From contig NC_091934.1 in assembly GCF_041260155.1 (NCBI RefSeq), positions 41,370,694 to 41,434,693 of the forward strand: DNA of 64,000 nucleotides, given 5' to 3'. A program made the translations under genes and the position numbers. The first letter of the stretch is position 1; every line of letters begins with the position of its first letter. The notes under the pieces are model-generated. The model did not search any database, was not told the DNA's origin, and saw nothing but the letters and a program-made list of their open reading frames with translations. Of this stretch, positions 37,274 to 49,351 are shown one piece after another. This DNA is from Ptychodera flava. Lineage: Eukaryota; Hemichordata; Enteropneusta; Ptychoderidae.

Positions 37274-40200
37274 GTCGTCGTCGTCGTCGTCACCGTCGTC
37301 ATCATCGTCATTATGTGCTTTTCAAAACTTTCGTCGCTCGTCTGTAATATTTCCCCGATCGATCATTATCTCACCATCATCACTATCAACAAATACATAA
37401 CAAATTAACATAATGGGTACCACCATGACACAATCATTAACACCCCCTATCATTGCCGTCATAACATTCTCGCAACACTGATGCCTTTAACCCACGACAT
37501 GACATGTAGCAAAATCAATAAAGTCTTCATATATCTGATAACACAATTCTTCGAAGGTGAGTATTAGGGCAAATAAGGTCACACTGACCTAGTCTGACCC
37601 CTTGATAAAGCAGCCTGAGCCAAAGCAAATGAAAGAAACTTCATAATAAAACTACTTTTAACAGTTGGTGCTTTAAACAAACCGTTCATTTGAACAGCTT
37701 AGCCCTTTCTGATGACGGAGTCTGTTGTTTGATGTTCTTGAAAATAGTCGTTACATAGGACACTTCACTATTCAGAGGCCCGACACGTCTGCGACTGATA
37801 CGGGCTGGATGAGTGGTATGATAACACATGACCGGAACGTTTATCTTTAGTCCGCTGATCAAATATGATAGCATCGACATGTTTTGTCATTGCACCGTTC
37901 AGGTACACGTAAAGGTACCCAAACATTACTTTGGTGACAACTCCCGTTTGTATCGTGATCAAACACGCACATAGCGTACTTCGTGCAATTGTTATTTTGC
38001 AAACTGTTCACTGATTAACACCATCTGAACTGCTTTTGCACAATTATGTGGAAAGTTTATATTCATTAATTTGGGATGTTAGTATTTCGGGTTTATTGTC
38101 TTTAAGATGTTCTCCAAATCTGTGTAACTTTCTGGACTTTTTTGCAAAAAAACTCGCTTTTTTTGTGTCCTCAGCTCTACTCTCTATGACTCAATGAGTT
38201 ACAATGAGTTACTAAATCTACATCAGTGATGCTAGTGTCATACTCGACACACTGCATCATAAGCTTACAATAGAGGAGAGAATCAAAGTCGAGTCTAAAC
38301 TGCGTGTAAAATTTTTCGTTGTATCGTATGTACAATGAAATGTACCTGCCTTTTTAAAAATGTAAGTAAAAAGCATGAAAGAGCATTATGGAGTGTAATA
38401 AAGAGAACTTTAAAACACTTTCATAAGTTGCTGACCTTAATCCTTTGAGCGCCAAAGTCAGTTTTTGTCGCCCTTATAAAAATATACCTAAGTCAATTTT
38501 GTCAGATTTTTGCCAAAATTTTGAAAAAAAAATGTGGCCAATGAAATGTTGTGTTCATATGGTCGAAAATTATCAACAAAATTACAGAAAAGTTCATAAA
38601 AATTGGTAAATGTTGCACTAAAATTTTGGTGGGAAAAATACAGCACTTAAAGGGTTAACCAATGATTCAACAGAATTTTAATTTTCGCGATAAAGTGCGA
38701 TGCGAGTCATCATTATTGCCTTCATCAGCAGGGAACAATCATTGTTACGGAAGATGTGATCTTGACCTGTCAACGTAGACAGCTTGTCGTGGTGATGTAC
38801 ATATGGGATTAGCATGTGTCCACTGCATCCTCGTTCTCGTCCGAAATATTCACCGTCTTCATTTTCAACAAGTATCCATCTGCAAATGTATTAATTGATA
38901 TAGTACGCTACCATTCACGGTTTTTCGAGCCCATACTAACCTGTCTCAGGTGCAGCCAACGAACAATGCACTTTTAAAGGGGTCCTTACTATGATAAGAT
39001 ATATTGTGTATGGCAAACAATGTGAACTGACTAATTTTAAGTCAAGAGGGTAATTAATTAGCTGTTCATAATTTGTCCTCCCACCAAAAATGTTTCGACC
39101 TACCCTCCCTCACTCAAACTTCATTTTTACCCACTCCCCACTTATTTTTGCCTGTTTCCCCTCCCCACTGTAAATTTTTTTGAAGCTCCCCTGCCCTGTG
39201 GCGAAAAACACTTGCCGATTTCCCCTGCCCAGGAAAAAATTCTCGTCAAAATTTTGTCATTCCATTTCCCCTGCAGACATGAAAAGTTATAAGTAGGCCT
39301 ACTTGCCCTGTGTCCCAATCCCCGGAAACACCATGGCTCAACTTCCCCTGTCATTGTTTTAAAAGTAGCTTTCCCTCTCCTCGTTTTTCGCCAAGCCCTG
39401 TTCCCAGGACAATTAACCGATATCTGCCCTGCCCTACAAAAAAACCTAAAATTTGCTCCCCTGCCACTAAAAAAACATGTCCCCTGCCCGAGCAAAATTA
39501 AAATTTCCCCTGCCCTCAAAAATTGCTCCTGGAACAGCTTTTTCGATGAACAGCTCCGTTGGCTGCACCTGCTGTCTGTTCAGATTTGTGGCCAGCGTCA
39601 GCCTGTCTTTGTAACACCAATCTAAAATGACTGAGTGAGCCAAAGTTTATCTGCAGTCTAGATAAAAGTCGACAACTTAGTTTGTCTTCAGCTATAGTCA
39701 TGCAGTGGTCCACAACTCGAAGAGGGCATTAGCTTGCTCTTAGTAGTAAGTTATTGTCCATTTTACAGCTAAGACATGAGTTTTCGACAAACTGTCCGAT
39801 CGGTAGTGAAGTAAGTTTACCGTGCTCTCCCTTAAAAGCCGTCACAGCGATTGTGGATTTCTAAGTTGTTTTTGTTTTTACCGGTAAAACAATTTTTCCA
39901 AGAGTTTACACTACCGCCGATGGGTTTTTCTTTCGCAGACGATCACTTTGTATCGAAACGGTAGTTTAGTCAAATTCAATTAAAACATATTTATATAAAT
40001 GTAATAGATGTGCTTGCAAATGTTGCTCGTCTCTTGGTCACACAGAACTCATGTCATCTTACATCAGTCCGCAGCGAGGTTCAAAGGTCAACCACGGCTG
40101 AACACTGTCATCACCATCATACTATATAACTGTGAATGACAGTTATCATGCAGTTCTCAAGTAGATTTTTAAAAACTACTCGTACAATTTGCAATGCCAA

Positions 40201-41028
40201 TACCCACCCCATGTGTCAAGTACAACTGTATTTTGTTAAGTCTATATTGTACTCTGCCATAGTAATAGAGAACGTTCTTGCAAGGCTAAGGCTAAGCCAA
40301 GGACTTAATCCTTGCCTTAGCCCACCTCACGTCTTCCTTCTCTGCATCACAAATGCATTTTTGTTCTAATTTTTGTAGAATAGTAACTCAGAGAGTATGA
40401 TTTTTTAATGTTTTACAAAAACTTTTTTCCTTTTTTAAAACTTATCGATTTTTCACTCGATGGTTACAGGGCTAAGCTTGTGAGTATAAAGAGGTTACCT
40501 TCCAGAGAAGATCGCGTGTTTATATCCTATGTGAGGGTGCGTCATAGCTCTACAGAGTGGCCCTTGCATCTCAAGATAATCACATAAAGATAAAATCAAC
40601 AAAATAAACGATCAAGTTTCAAGACAAAAGTTCCCAAACATGGACAAAACTTTCACTTACAACATGTAAACTTTTGACCATGCCAATAATTTTGCATAGA
40701 TGTACGGGTTGTAAACGGATGAATAATTTAAAATAGTTGCTATCTTAAAACTCTTACCCATCGTACTTTCGTTTTAAAAAGTCGACAAACTCATTGTGAA
40801 AGTCTTGACACATTTACACAAGTAACTTCCTTGAATTCAAATAAAACAACACAAGAAACATGAAATAAATCATTTTTCACTACTTATTTATCTTTCTTGA
40901 TCGAATCAATCTTTAGAAAATGTTGCACATTTAGAAAGTTCCTGTTTAATGCATGCTATTCTCCGTCTCTCTGTTGATATGTATGTGTCAGTGGGTATGG
41001 TTGTGCGTATTTTGAAGTGTATGATTGT

Positions 41029-41080
<52 letters not shown>

Positions 41081-41161
41081 CAAGCAGTCAAAGAACGACA
41101 GAGAAAGCCTTGGGTCCGAAGTTACCGCTGTGTTGCCATGTTATCTACATTTTTATCTTTC

Positions 41162-41254
<93 letters not shown>

Positions 41255-41259
41255 GCCTA

Positions 41260-41306
<47 letters not shown>

Positions 41307-43689
41307 GCTTGTCAATAAGTCTGCAGTTCCTGTGTCTTGTTTACCGTTATGTTCCTGTTACTTGCTAATGTCCTCAAAATGCGATATTCATCAACTGTTG
41401 ATGTTTTACCTATTTTCTCACACAAAGATATGTACTGAAATACAAATATGATAAAATATTTGTAAATCAATCATATGAATATAGATATATAACAGTACTG
41501 ACCTTTTTAGCTATGGAACAAACGCGGGCATATCAAAGTATATGTGGTCAGCTGATAACCTGAATTCCTGCAGAATGTCTGCTTTAATCTTTAACCTTCT
41601 ATCAATTATGCCACGTACGGCTATAGTTGAACCAGACGTATTCATTTGTCCAAAAAAGAATACCAACAATTTTGTGTCTTTTGCACTTGTCATCACCTTC
41701 GTATTGACTCCAAGGAAGAATGCATTGTTAAGTTTGGAATCCATTTGAAGTTGAAAATAAAGTAAATACAATTACATTGAAAACTCATATGGGTTTGACT
41801 GAGGCTGTTGAATGTGCTTCACAATTGCCGTGAAAATCTCAAAAACATTGTCAATCATGGAATGAAAATGTAATTTTTTATTATCAATGTTAAAAAGTAA
41901 AAGAAACATTGAGCTAACTGAACTAGAAGACACATTCCCATATTGCTTGATACAAACAGGGCGCTCGTCACAGTGTTATTTCTTGCGGTTAAGAGCCATT
42001 GCAAATGTAACACGTATCTCATTGTGCTCCGAAAAACACTACTTTATGCGGTTAAGTGTTCTGTAGCATTTGTGTCTTTTAAACAGAGAAAATTATCGCA
42101 TTACACACATTAAAAAATGTCAACTATTTACTCTAATTATAGAAGGAAGTACGGTATGCTGCCCTCTATTGCATGAATGTTTGCATTATGCCTTTAATCT
42201 AAATACAAATAAAATGTGTTATTGTAGTTTTATTTGCATTTATGCCTCAGTCGGGTCATCTTTATAAAGGTCGCGTGACACGACACATCGTTTAGGTTGT
42301 CTGAAGAGTCGTTTGATAAATGAAATTAGATTCTTCTTTTCTGCTTTTACATATTCGTTGGCAGCTATTGCTATATTAGAACATTCCATTTTGTTATTTT
42401 ATTTTCAGATGCAACTTTTGCAGATAACAGTGCACGAGTTTGCTATAAGCGTCGCTGTATTAGATGTAAACGATTTATAGGGCAGAATATAACCTTTAAC
42501 CTCTGCGCTCTGTCCTGACAAGCTTTGAATCGTTTGCCTGTCATCAAGACCATAGATCGATTGTGTCTTATCTATTGAATAGTAACCTATAGCTAGGAAC
42601 ATGACACACCGTTGCTCACACCTTATCCACACCCACATTTTTGTTTGATTCTTTTTCTTAATATTTTGAATAATGCCTGTCAAAGCCTACATATTTTCCT
42701 AAGTAAAACGCATTGCCGATACAAATATTTGGAAGTCCAAGCTGTTCCACTGCGTATTTTCTGTCTTTTTCACGTCACACCCTTTTGACGCCCAACGCTC
42801 ACGTTATCAGTGACCAATCACATACGTGCAAAGCCTCGTTTCAATGAATTATGCTGGAACACAACGTCGTCCTCGCTGGTCATTTTCATATTCGTCAAAA
42901 GGCAACACTGACAAGTCGACCTCTAAGGGAAGCTTGCTGTTTATTTCCCTGCTCAATCAAACGATGTTTGGCAATTGTTATATAAAAGGCGAACAACTTT
43001 TCTCATCTTGCTTTGAAACCGTTATATCATGCATCATTCAGGGTTTTGGATGGGAAATAGTGGGTGTATGTTGAACAGTACAGGACAACAACTCGAGTTC
43101 AGTTAGATTAGGAAACTGTTAGTTGGAGAACGTAGTGTCCAGGTTTTGGCTTGAAAGGCAGACTACACTATGTTAACTCGTACATGTGTTATCTCTCACA
43201 TGATTTGAACAAGAGACTCTATATCAGAAATTGTCTTAATATATAACAAAAGAGAGTAAAAGCAGTCTTCACACTAAAGACAGGGTCAGTATTTAGTCTG
43301 GTGTGTCAGACATAATGGCTGCAAAACATTCTTCGCTTTGTAATATTTTGCAACAGAGCATCGTCGAATCTCGAATATATATCTGTATGGTGACCCAAAT
43401 CAGGATTTTTACGTAGCTTCCAATGTCGATTGAGCGGATGATCTTATGGGCGAAGGGCGATCTATGGCCAGCAAGCTCCACTGAGAAATTGGTAGTGTGT
43501 CGAATTAGCTAAATGTGTGTACAGCGTCGTACGTGAGCAGTACGACTAAGTATGTCCCCTAGCGAGGAAGACACGCTCCTGATTCAAACCAAAACTTACC
43601 TTCTTGTCGTCAAAGTTTGACTTGTCGGAAACATCGTCGAGGTCTCTATCCTTGTATTGTAATTCAATCGGTAGTGTGTCATCTTCCAT
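29414..43689 (-). CDS. SLC2A-like: Facilitated sugar transporter GLUT-A (SLC2A family), twelve exons, intact
   Basis: Exons: 43600-43689 (ATG in a good context), 36701-36802, 36339-36493, 36111-36235, 34110-34225, 33521-33680, 32596-32783, 31995-32108, 31353-31454, 30163-30244, 29891-30018 and 29414-29596 (TAG). The joined reading is 1545 nt, 514 aa, in frame throughout. It is a 12-helix major-facilitator protein for passive hexose transport across the plasma membrane. Family marks in order: [10 protein letters not shown] (helix 1), sequon NQT in the first outer loop, [12 protein letters not shown] with Q185 (GLUT1 Q161), PESPRW, QQFSGIN at 305-311, GTIN with N343, [21 protein letters not shown] at 439-440, and VPETK near the end. 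W388 of GLUT1 is F416 here and E380 is A408, features closer to class II (GLUT5-like) members. Intron 1 is 6.8 kb. Substrate is not predictable beyond a hexose. Confidence 0.96.
29663..29711. repeat. Imperfect CTGT/CTCT repeat
   Basis: A short degenerate run of CTGT and CTCT units in intron 11 of GLUT-A. Confidence 0.75.
30301..30632. repeat. Inverted tetranucleotide array (TATG)n ... (CATA)n
   Basis: A run of ATGT units at about 30301-30480, with ATGC variants, is followed by a short CA-rich bridge and then CATA units at about 30526-30612. The two blocks are complementary, so one strand can fold on itself over tens of units. It lies in intron 9 of GLUT-A. Every long Met-Tyr-Val-Cys or His-Thr-Tyr-Ile frame over it is a repeat artefact. 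Confidence 0.97.
30897..31245. mobile_element. TTAA-flanked MITE copy 1
   Basis: Bordered by TTAA at 30897-30900 and 31242-31245. Terminal inverted repeats are GGTAGTATGCACTTGG on the left and the complement of GGTAGAATGCACCTCGG on the right. The interior carries the family signature strings GGTCACCGTGCAAATTTTGG and GAGAGTCCGAATATCTG. It lies in intron 9 of GLUT-A, is non-autonomous and is the best-preserved copy. Confidence 0.8.
33827..33836 (+). repeat. Poly-G run in GLUT-A intron 5
   Basis: Uninterrupted G run of about ten bases in the intron between exons 6 and 5. No coding effect. Confidence 0.8.
34499..35415. mobile_element. 917-bp inverted-repeat DNA transposon, non-autonomous, nested
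   Basis: Terminal repeats 34499-34527 and 35387-35415 are inverted over 29 bp with one mismatch (core CGGCTACACGTTTTACG). Comparing the interrupted MITE with its uninterrupted relatives suggests insertion at a TA with TA duplicated, as for Tc1/mariner elements. The interior has no transposase-like reading. Subterminal copies of an ACGTGAACG-type motif occur near both ends. Confidence 0.75.
34578..34889. repeat. Inner inverted-repeat unit inside the 917-bp transposon
   Basis: Arms 34578-34604 and 34863-34889 are inverted over 27 bp with four mismatches (shared core AAACCGCCAT). The unit could be a third layer of insertion or an internal structure of the host transposon. No clear target duplication was seen. 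Confidence 0.5.
37108..37310. repeat. (CAT/TCA)n trinucleotide array with CGT variants
   Basis: About 65 triplets, mostly TCA/CAT, with short AAC, TTG and CGT interruptions. Depending on frame it reads as poly-Ser, poly-Ile or, on the minus strand, poly-Met. None of these is a gene. Located in intron 1 of GLUT-A. Confidence 0.95.
38947..39571. mobile_element. 625-bp inverted-repeat element with CCCCTGCC-rich core
   Basis: The ends at 38947-38961 and 39557-39571 are perfect 15-bp inverted repeats (CAGGTGCAGCCAACG), and a second inverted pair with core AGCTGTTCAT sits inside them. Between about 39080 and 39530 lie about 14 degenerate units of 25-45 bp, each with a CCCCTGCC-like core followed by an A-rich stretch. 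The Gly/Arg-rich minus-strand frame over this region is a by-product. The transposon family is unknown. Confidence 0.55.
41031..41079. repeat. (GA)n microsatellite
   Basis: About 24 GA units in intron 1 of GLUT-A. Confidence 0.95.
41160..41307. repeat. (CTGT)n microsatellite
   Basis: About 36 CTGT units with a few CTCT and CTAT variants, 80 bp from the GA run. The Ser-Val-Cys-Leu frames over it are artefacts. Confidence 0.95.
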
Positions 43690-45913
43690 GGTCAGAGATA
43701 GTCCGTAAAACCAGGGATGAGCAGCCTTTTAGTTAGATATTTTGAGCGACAATTTATCGCTACTATTTGCTTACGTGCGTATGCTCAACAAAGAAGCAAT
43801 TGAAATAATTCTGTTACTATTCACTATATTAAATATTAACGTAGGCCATAAACCATCAAATCTTACACTGTATTTTAAAATCCAAATATGATAAATCCTG
43901 TGAGAAATCGCGTTGTTTCGGTAAAAAGTGCACATTAACAGAAACAAATGTAATTGCTATCAAAACCAAATTAGCTAATTAATGCGGATAATTATTAAAT
44001 TCGCCTTGTGTTTATATAATGTAGATAACATGACATTTGTCCTACTGGGTCTATTAAGGACACACAGTCGTCTGATGATGACAAAGGTCTATTCAAATCA
44101 AACAAACTGGAGATAATTTACTACTAGGCCCCTGCCAACATATTTTATCAAGTTAGAGTGCGCCTCGGGGATAGAGGCTCGGCTTGTGTGGGCGCATTTT
44201 GAAGCTCTTGGAATAATGAAGTTTTCGCCTTCTTGCTTTATAGTGATAATTGAAAATTTAAGTTTCTCCTGCTGAGTTAACACAGGGATGGCTGCCATGT
44301 TAAATGTCATATATCGGTATTTTTGGCTAAGTGTTCTCCACTGTTAAAGATTTGCATAGTGAGCCCTATTTTTATTCTTAATTTTGTCATATAATTGTCC
44401 AAAACTTTCTCTTAGAAAGTTCTCAGCAAAGGTTCAAGTCTTTCAGTTTTGAAGAGCGTACTACCTTAAGCGAATACAGCATAGTTGACGATTGCACATA
44501 CTGACGTTGTTTTACACATATGTAAGCAGTATCGATATCAAGGCAATTTTCAATATGATTGGGAGAAACTTCAATAAGAAGATCAATAAATACTCTTTCA
44601 AAATACGAAAAAAATGTCAATTCTTGTATTATTTGTACATGAGCCCAAGCATACCACTCTTCTCTTACGCTTTCATATCATTTACTCGAAGGGGTGACAA
44701 AACAATTATGAAAAACCGTCCGGTACTTTTTGTTCGGTGTGTTGATTTTACAAGTTTGATCTTTGTGTCAAAGAGAATCGTTCTTACGAAAATCGTGGCA
44801 CTGTATGACAAACACTAGCGATATAGAGGCTTTGTAGATCTTGTTATAACACTGTTGTCTTACTGTTTAATAATCGAACTACAGACCCTGGATCTCGCCA
44901 TGGAGTCAAAGTCATCTTGATATGACATGCGTTTTGGGGATTAATATTCAGACACTCGTTTTTTACCAACACCTTGATGCCATACTGTATGGACTCATTA
45001 TTAAGCAACTGTTTATTGGTTGTTTTAGTGAAAATAGAAGATATAATTTCTCTCCGTAGAGTTGGCATATGTCAAAGCCCATGGTCATTAATACCGGATC
45101 TCGTAAATATCGGGTATATTTACCCTCAAATCAAACCTATGCACGGTTGTCCTTACTATGGGTTGTTTAAGAAAATGATTTTAAAGTTTCTTGAAGGATG
45201 TACATGTATGCGCAAATGTTTGAAACTGTCCGTTCCAAGATGAGTATCACCATTAAGGAAGCTTATGAACATACGGGACATGGATAAAAATAACTCGCTC
45301 GTGAAATAACTTGTCGTCATCCCTTGAATTACACACCCAGTTTTACTAATAATCACTGCTCAAGCAGAAAGATAATGCCAAATATTGAAGGCATAAGAAC
45401 TGTTCAGCATCGACGACTGGCACGAATCCAGTGTGAGTCACGTGATCACTTGCCGATACAGGGGTCATAACTCTGTTGCTTTGCACATTTCCACGTTCCA
45501 GAGAAGTTGTCATTCAATGTTCGTTTATAGATGAGAATGAGTTCAACAGTGAATCTGTCATGGGTTCGAAAGGTAATCATGGCCTTGATGGACACTGTTT
45601 CGGTCCCGTACATCAGAGAAAGTGAAGGTGGCACGGAGGCTGATTGCAAACGACTCGGAGCCTCTACATGATGACGAACAATGTCGTATATTTCTTGACA
45701 CGTGATATGTCTGATACAAACCGAGCCTTTAAAAAAGTACCAAAACAAAGCAATTAAATGGACCACTTAAAAGCGACATATGAAATAGACCTGACAAATG
45801 AGAGCTGTTTTCGGAAAGGCGACAGTTGCATTCGGTATAGGAGCCTAAAGACTGACACATACGAAGCACGCGAAAAATTCAACTGTTGAAGGTACCGTTT
45901 TTTGCCCCAACAA
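43690..45913. other. Spacer between GLUT-A start and GLUT-B stop
   Basis: About 2.2 kb expected to hold the GLUT-A promoter and 5' UTR and the GLUT-B 3' UTR. It contains one MITE copy (44148-44469). I cannot place a promoter from sequence alone. Confidence 0.6.
44148..44469. mobile_element. TTAA-family MITE copy 3
   Basis: Reverse orientation relative to copy 1. The right border is TACTACC followed by TTAA at 44466-44469. The left border is degraded (TCAA, then GTTAGAGTGCGCCTCGG). The interior shares the family blocks ATTGAAAATTTAAG and GGCTGCCATGTTAAATG. Confidence 0.7.
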
Positions 45914-48900
45914 TCACTCTGTCTTCGGCGAAGAGACGCTTTCTTTTCCATCGGACTGCCCAGCTTCCAAAGCACCAAGTTCAAGGTTCTCTTGGTCGTA
46001 ATCTTTGTCCTTGCGAAACTGTGACACAATTTCTTCGAATGTCTTGTTTTTAGTTTCCGGAACGAAGAAAATGGTGAACACTGTCGTGCAGATCAAAAAA
46101 CACATGTATACCAGAAAAGTGTACGCTCCGATAGCTTCCTGTAAAAGTTAAAAAACAAACAAACATATAAGCAAGCAAATAAATAGACGTACGGACGAAC
46201 GGACAGCTACATAAATTAGATTTGGACGACAGATTTGGACGGCCAGGCTGATGACATTTCAGTAACACATTTCCTCACGGTCCTTCATTGACTTTGCAGC
46301 GTATCCGACCTTTTCTGTGCGTAGAGAGAATATTTTAATTTGGTTTTCTTACCTGGAGTATAGGAAAGGTAAGTCCAATAACGAAGTTAGACAACCAGTT
46401 AGTCTGAATGGAGACACTCATTGCGGCAGGGCGGGGGCCTTGCGACCACAACTCGGCGACAAGGATGTACGGTATTGGCCCTGTAAAATTAAGCAAAGTC
46501 CTCAATCGTATACCTTATAAAGGTCTCACGATCTCGTCAGGCTTTTTTTACCCATATTCCTTCGAGGGTTTCCTGTGTGATAGATGGATAGATGGATGGA
46601 TGGATAGATAGATTGACAGATAGATATATAGGCAGATAGGTAGACAGACAGATACATAGATAGGAAGATGGGTAGATATGGATAGGTTGAAAGATAGATT
46701 GATAGATAGATTGATTGATAGGCAGACATACATACATACATACATACATACAGACAGACAGACAGACAAACAGACAGATGGAAAGATATACAGGTAAGCA
46801 GACTGACAGATATATTAGATTTTTACTACTCACCGGGTCCTATTGCGAAACAGATGACGTAGCAGTAGACACAAGCAAGGCTTATGTACGCCCAGGCATC
46901 TTGCTGTTGATTCTGTGAAGTACATAAAAAAACAATCCTAAATTTAAACTCGTACGTACAATCTTTCTTATCAGTGAAAAGATCAAAGAGGATGGGTGGA
47001 CTATTCACTAAGATGAAACAGAAACTCGGGTTTCAAACCTTAAGTGTCGGTCATAGTTTGCACTGGAACTTACCGTGAGGTTGAGGGACAGAGTGATAAT
47101 ACCAGTGAAGATAACTGTTCCTATGTACGGGAATACCAGTAAAGGCCTGCGACCCGTTTTTTCGATGATGAAAACCTTAATAAACAAAAATAATGCAACT
47201 TTTAACTACTACTACTTCCTTCAAATTTCGTGGAAGAACTTGACATAAACACAAATGAAAAATCCGGCGACACTTACACAAATAGTCTGTATTTAGCAGG
47301 ACTTACATCGTTTAAGGAGTCATAATACAGATGTGTAACATGTATCATAAATATTCAAGACTATAATTTCACACAAAGATTTCACTTCGTTAGAATTTAC
47401 CCCGGATGTAACACATTATCAAAGTCAGTTGAACTGGAAAAATCACCGTATTTCGCTACATGTCCATGTATTCAGCATGGAAGGCATTAATATTAATGTG
47501 ACCACCATCCCTACAATATGATTTATAGCATTATGTGAAATCACAAAGTCCTTTTATTTAATTTTACTACATGAATGGTCGTGTGTTACAGATTTTGTAT
47601 TATAAGAAGAAATTCATTGGGAGGAATTCCTTCCCATCAGAACCTAATTATGGACGTATTTATGGCCAATACACATGCATATCGCCAGTATATAACCAGT
47701 GATTGCTAGCCACCGGAAAGTTACCGCAAAGTTGCCTGCTATTCTTATCTTTAAGAACGACAGATTCCAAGTTTCTTAGTTAATAATATGCCTAAGCATT
47801 TGATGCATACCGATATTATTGTCATCGCGACGTTGATGGCGCCAGTTCCGACCGTTGCGTAAGTGACAGCATCGTCATCATCGGGCCAAATCATGCCGTA
47901 AATCTCAGTTGCATAGAAGAAGATCTGATGATGAACAATAAATTGATAAGACGGAATAAAATCACACCGTTTGCTGGTTGATGAAAAAAATTGTCGGCAT
48001 CATAAGTGATACAGATTCTCAGCCATTGAGTGAATTGTAAAATCGATGAAGAGTATCAAGTAACTTGCTCTGAAGGGAGCACATGGAAGGAAGTAAGATG
48101 GTAGGAAGTCCGCAGCGTTTATAGCGGTAGCAGTTACGTATTTTACTGAGCAATGAGTGTGTAGTGTACGTGTCTGAACTAATACGTAGATGGCGACAAC
48201 AGGAAAGAGAGTACCGTTATAGACTTAATCGGCTAGAAATACCAAATTCTGCGAAGTAAGTCACGGTAATTGGTGAAGTAATTGGTGGCACCAAATGCCT
48301 ATTCGTCAGACTGGTATAGTATACAAGCTGCTGCATCGGCTAGTCCACCATCAAACAATCAATTACTTAAAATTGTGTGCTTATACTTATTGAGTACTTA
48401 TACATAATGACAGCATCTACTAATACATGCCGTCAATATGAAATCAATTTCAATGATGTTATCTTACAGATGGAATTTAAACTCTTTCTCTTCAAAGAGA
48501 CTGTAAAATTTTAATTATATCAAAGTAGTTAATTCAATTGGCCCAGTTGTGATGCTAAGTAAAGCTACTCTTACTGATTGTAAATAGTTTCCCTTTTAAA
48601 ATACTGTGCACCTCGAAAGTGGACCACTTTAGATCGTGCTTAGACTTTCCTCTGTGAAACTTAAACTACCTTCGTACCAAATCAAGAATAAATATCACGG
48701 ATTATCGTGCAAAGTCCGGTACTAGAGAAACAAATTACCTATTATTAACCGATATTTCAAATTCAAAATGGCTTCCATCGTTCTGTTTTTAAAGAACTGA
48801 GAAGGTCGGAATGTTCCTCACTTCAAGAGTTCTAAAATGAATCCCCACGAGTGATAGATCACAGCACAGTTGTAAAAACTTTAGAGTCCTAATATCTGTC

Positions 48901-49298
48901 CCCGAGGTGCATTCTACCTTTTAAATGGATGCTTATACTTGATTAGATGAAGGCAGTACGAAGGAGACAATTAAACTCACCGCGTTGATTCCAGAAAACT
49001 GTTGACCAGCGTGAGAGCATATGCTAATGAGGAGTGGTTTACGGTAATTTTTGTTTGTAAACAAACCCACGATGCCAACTTTTGGCTCCTTACTCTCCGT
49101 GGCGTATTCAAGTTCCATCTCTTTAATGGCAGCCGACACATCATCCTGACCTAAATTTTCTGCAATGCTAAAAACGGAAAAAGTTAGATATATAGATGGA
49201 CGGAATAATTCACTACATTGACATACAGTCATACAGATAGATAGGTAGGTAAGTAGACAGACATATACTGACAGGTAGGCAGATAGATAGATAAATAA

Positions 49299-49351
<53 letters not shown>

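Larger units (their letters stand above)
36803..43599. other. GLUT-A intron 1
   Basis: A 6.8-kb intron separates the 30-codon cytoplasmic N-terminal exon from the first membrane exon. It carries a trinucleotide array (37108-37310), an inverted-repeat element (38947-39571), GA and CTGT microsatellites (41031-41307), and an 86-codon minus-strand open frame at 41511-41771 (including [13 protein letters not shown] and [12 protein letters not shown]). That frame is mildly coding-like but has no recognised family or splice partner. Confidence 0.75.

Noticed and set aside
37024-37408. Poly-Ser, poly-Ile and poly-Met frames
   Set aside because: Produced by the TCA/CAT triplet array.
39142-39519. 125-codon Gly/Arg-rich minus-strand frame
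   Set aside because: It follows the degenerate CCCCTGCC repeat block and has no domain-like pattern.
40949-41451. Cys-Leu-Ser-Val frames of 97-139 codons
   Set aside because: Produced by the CTGT and GA microsatellites; no splice or family support.
43580-43600. tRNA-like B-box resemblance near GGTTTGAATC on the minus strand
   Set aside because: No matching A box or cloverleaf; it adjoins the GLUT-A exon 1 donor.
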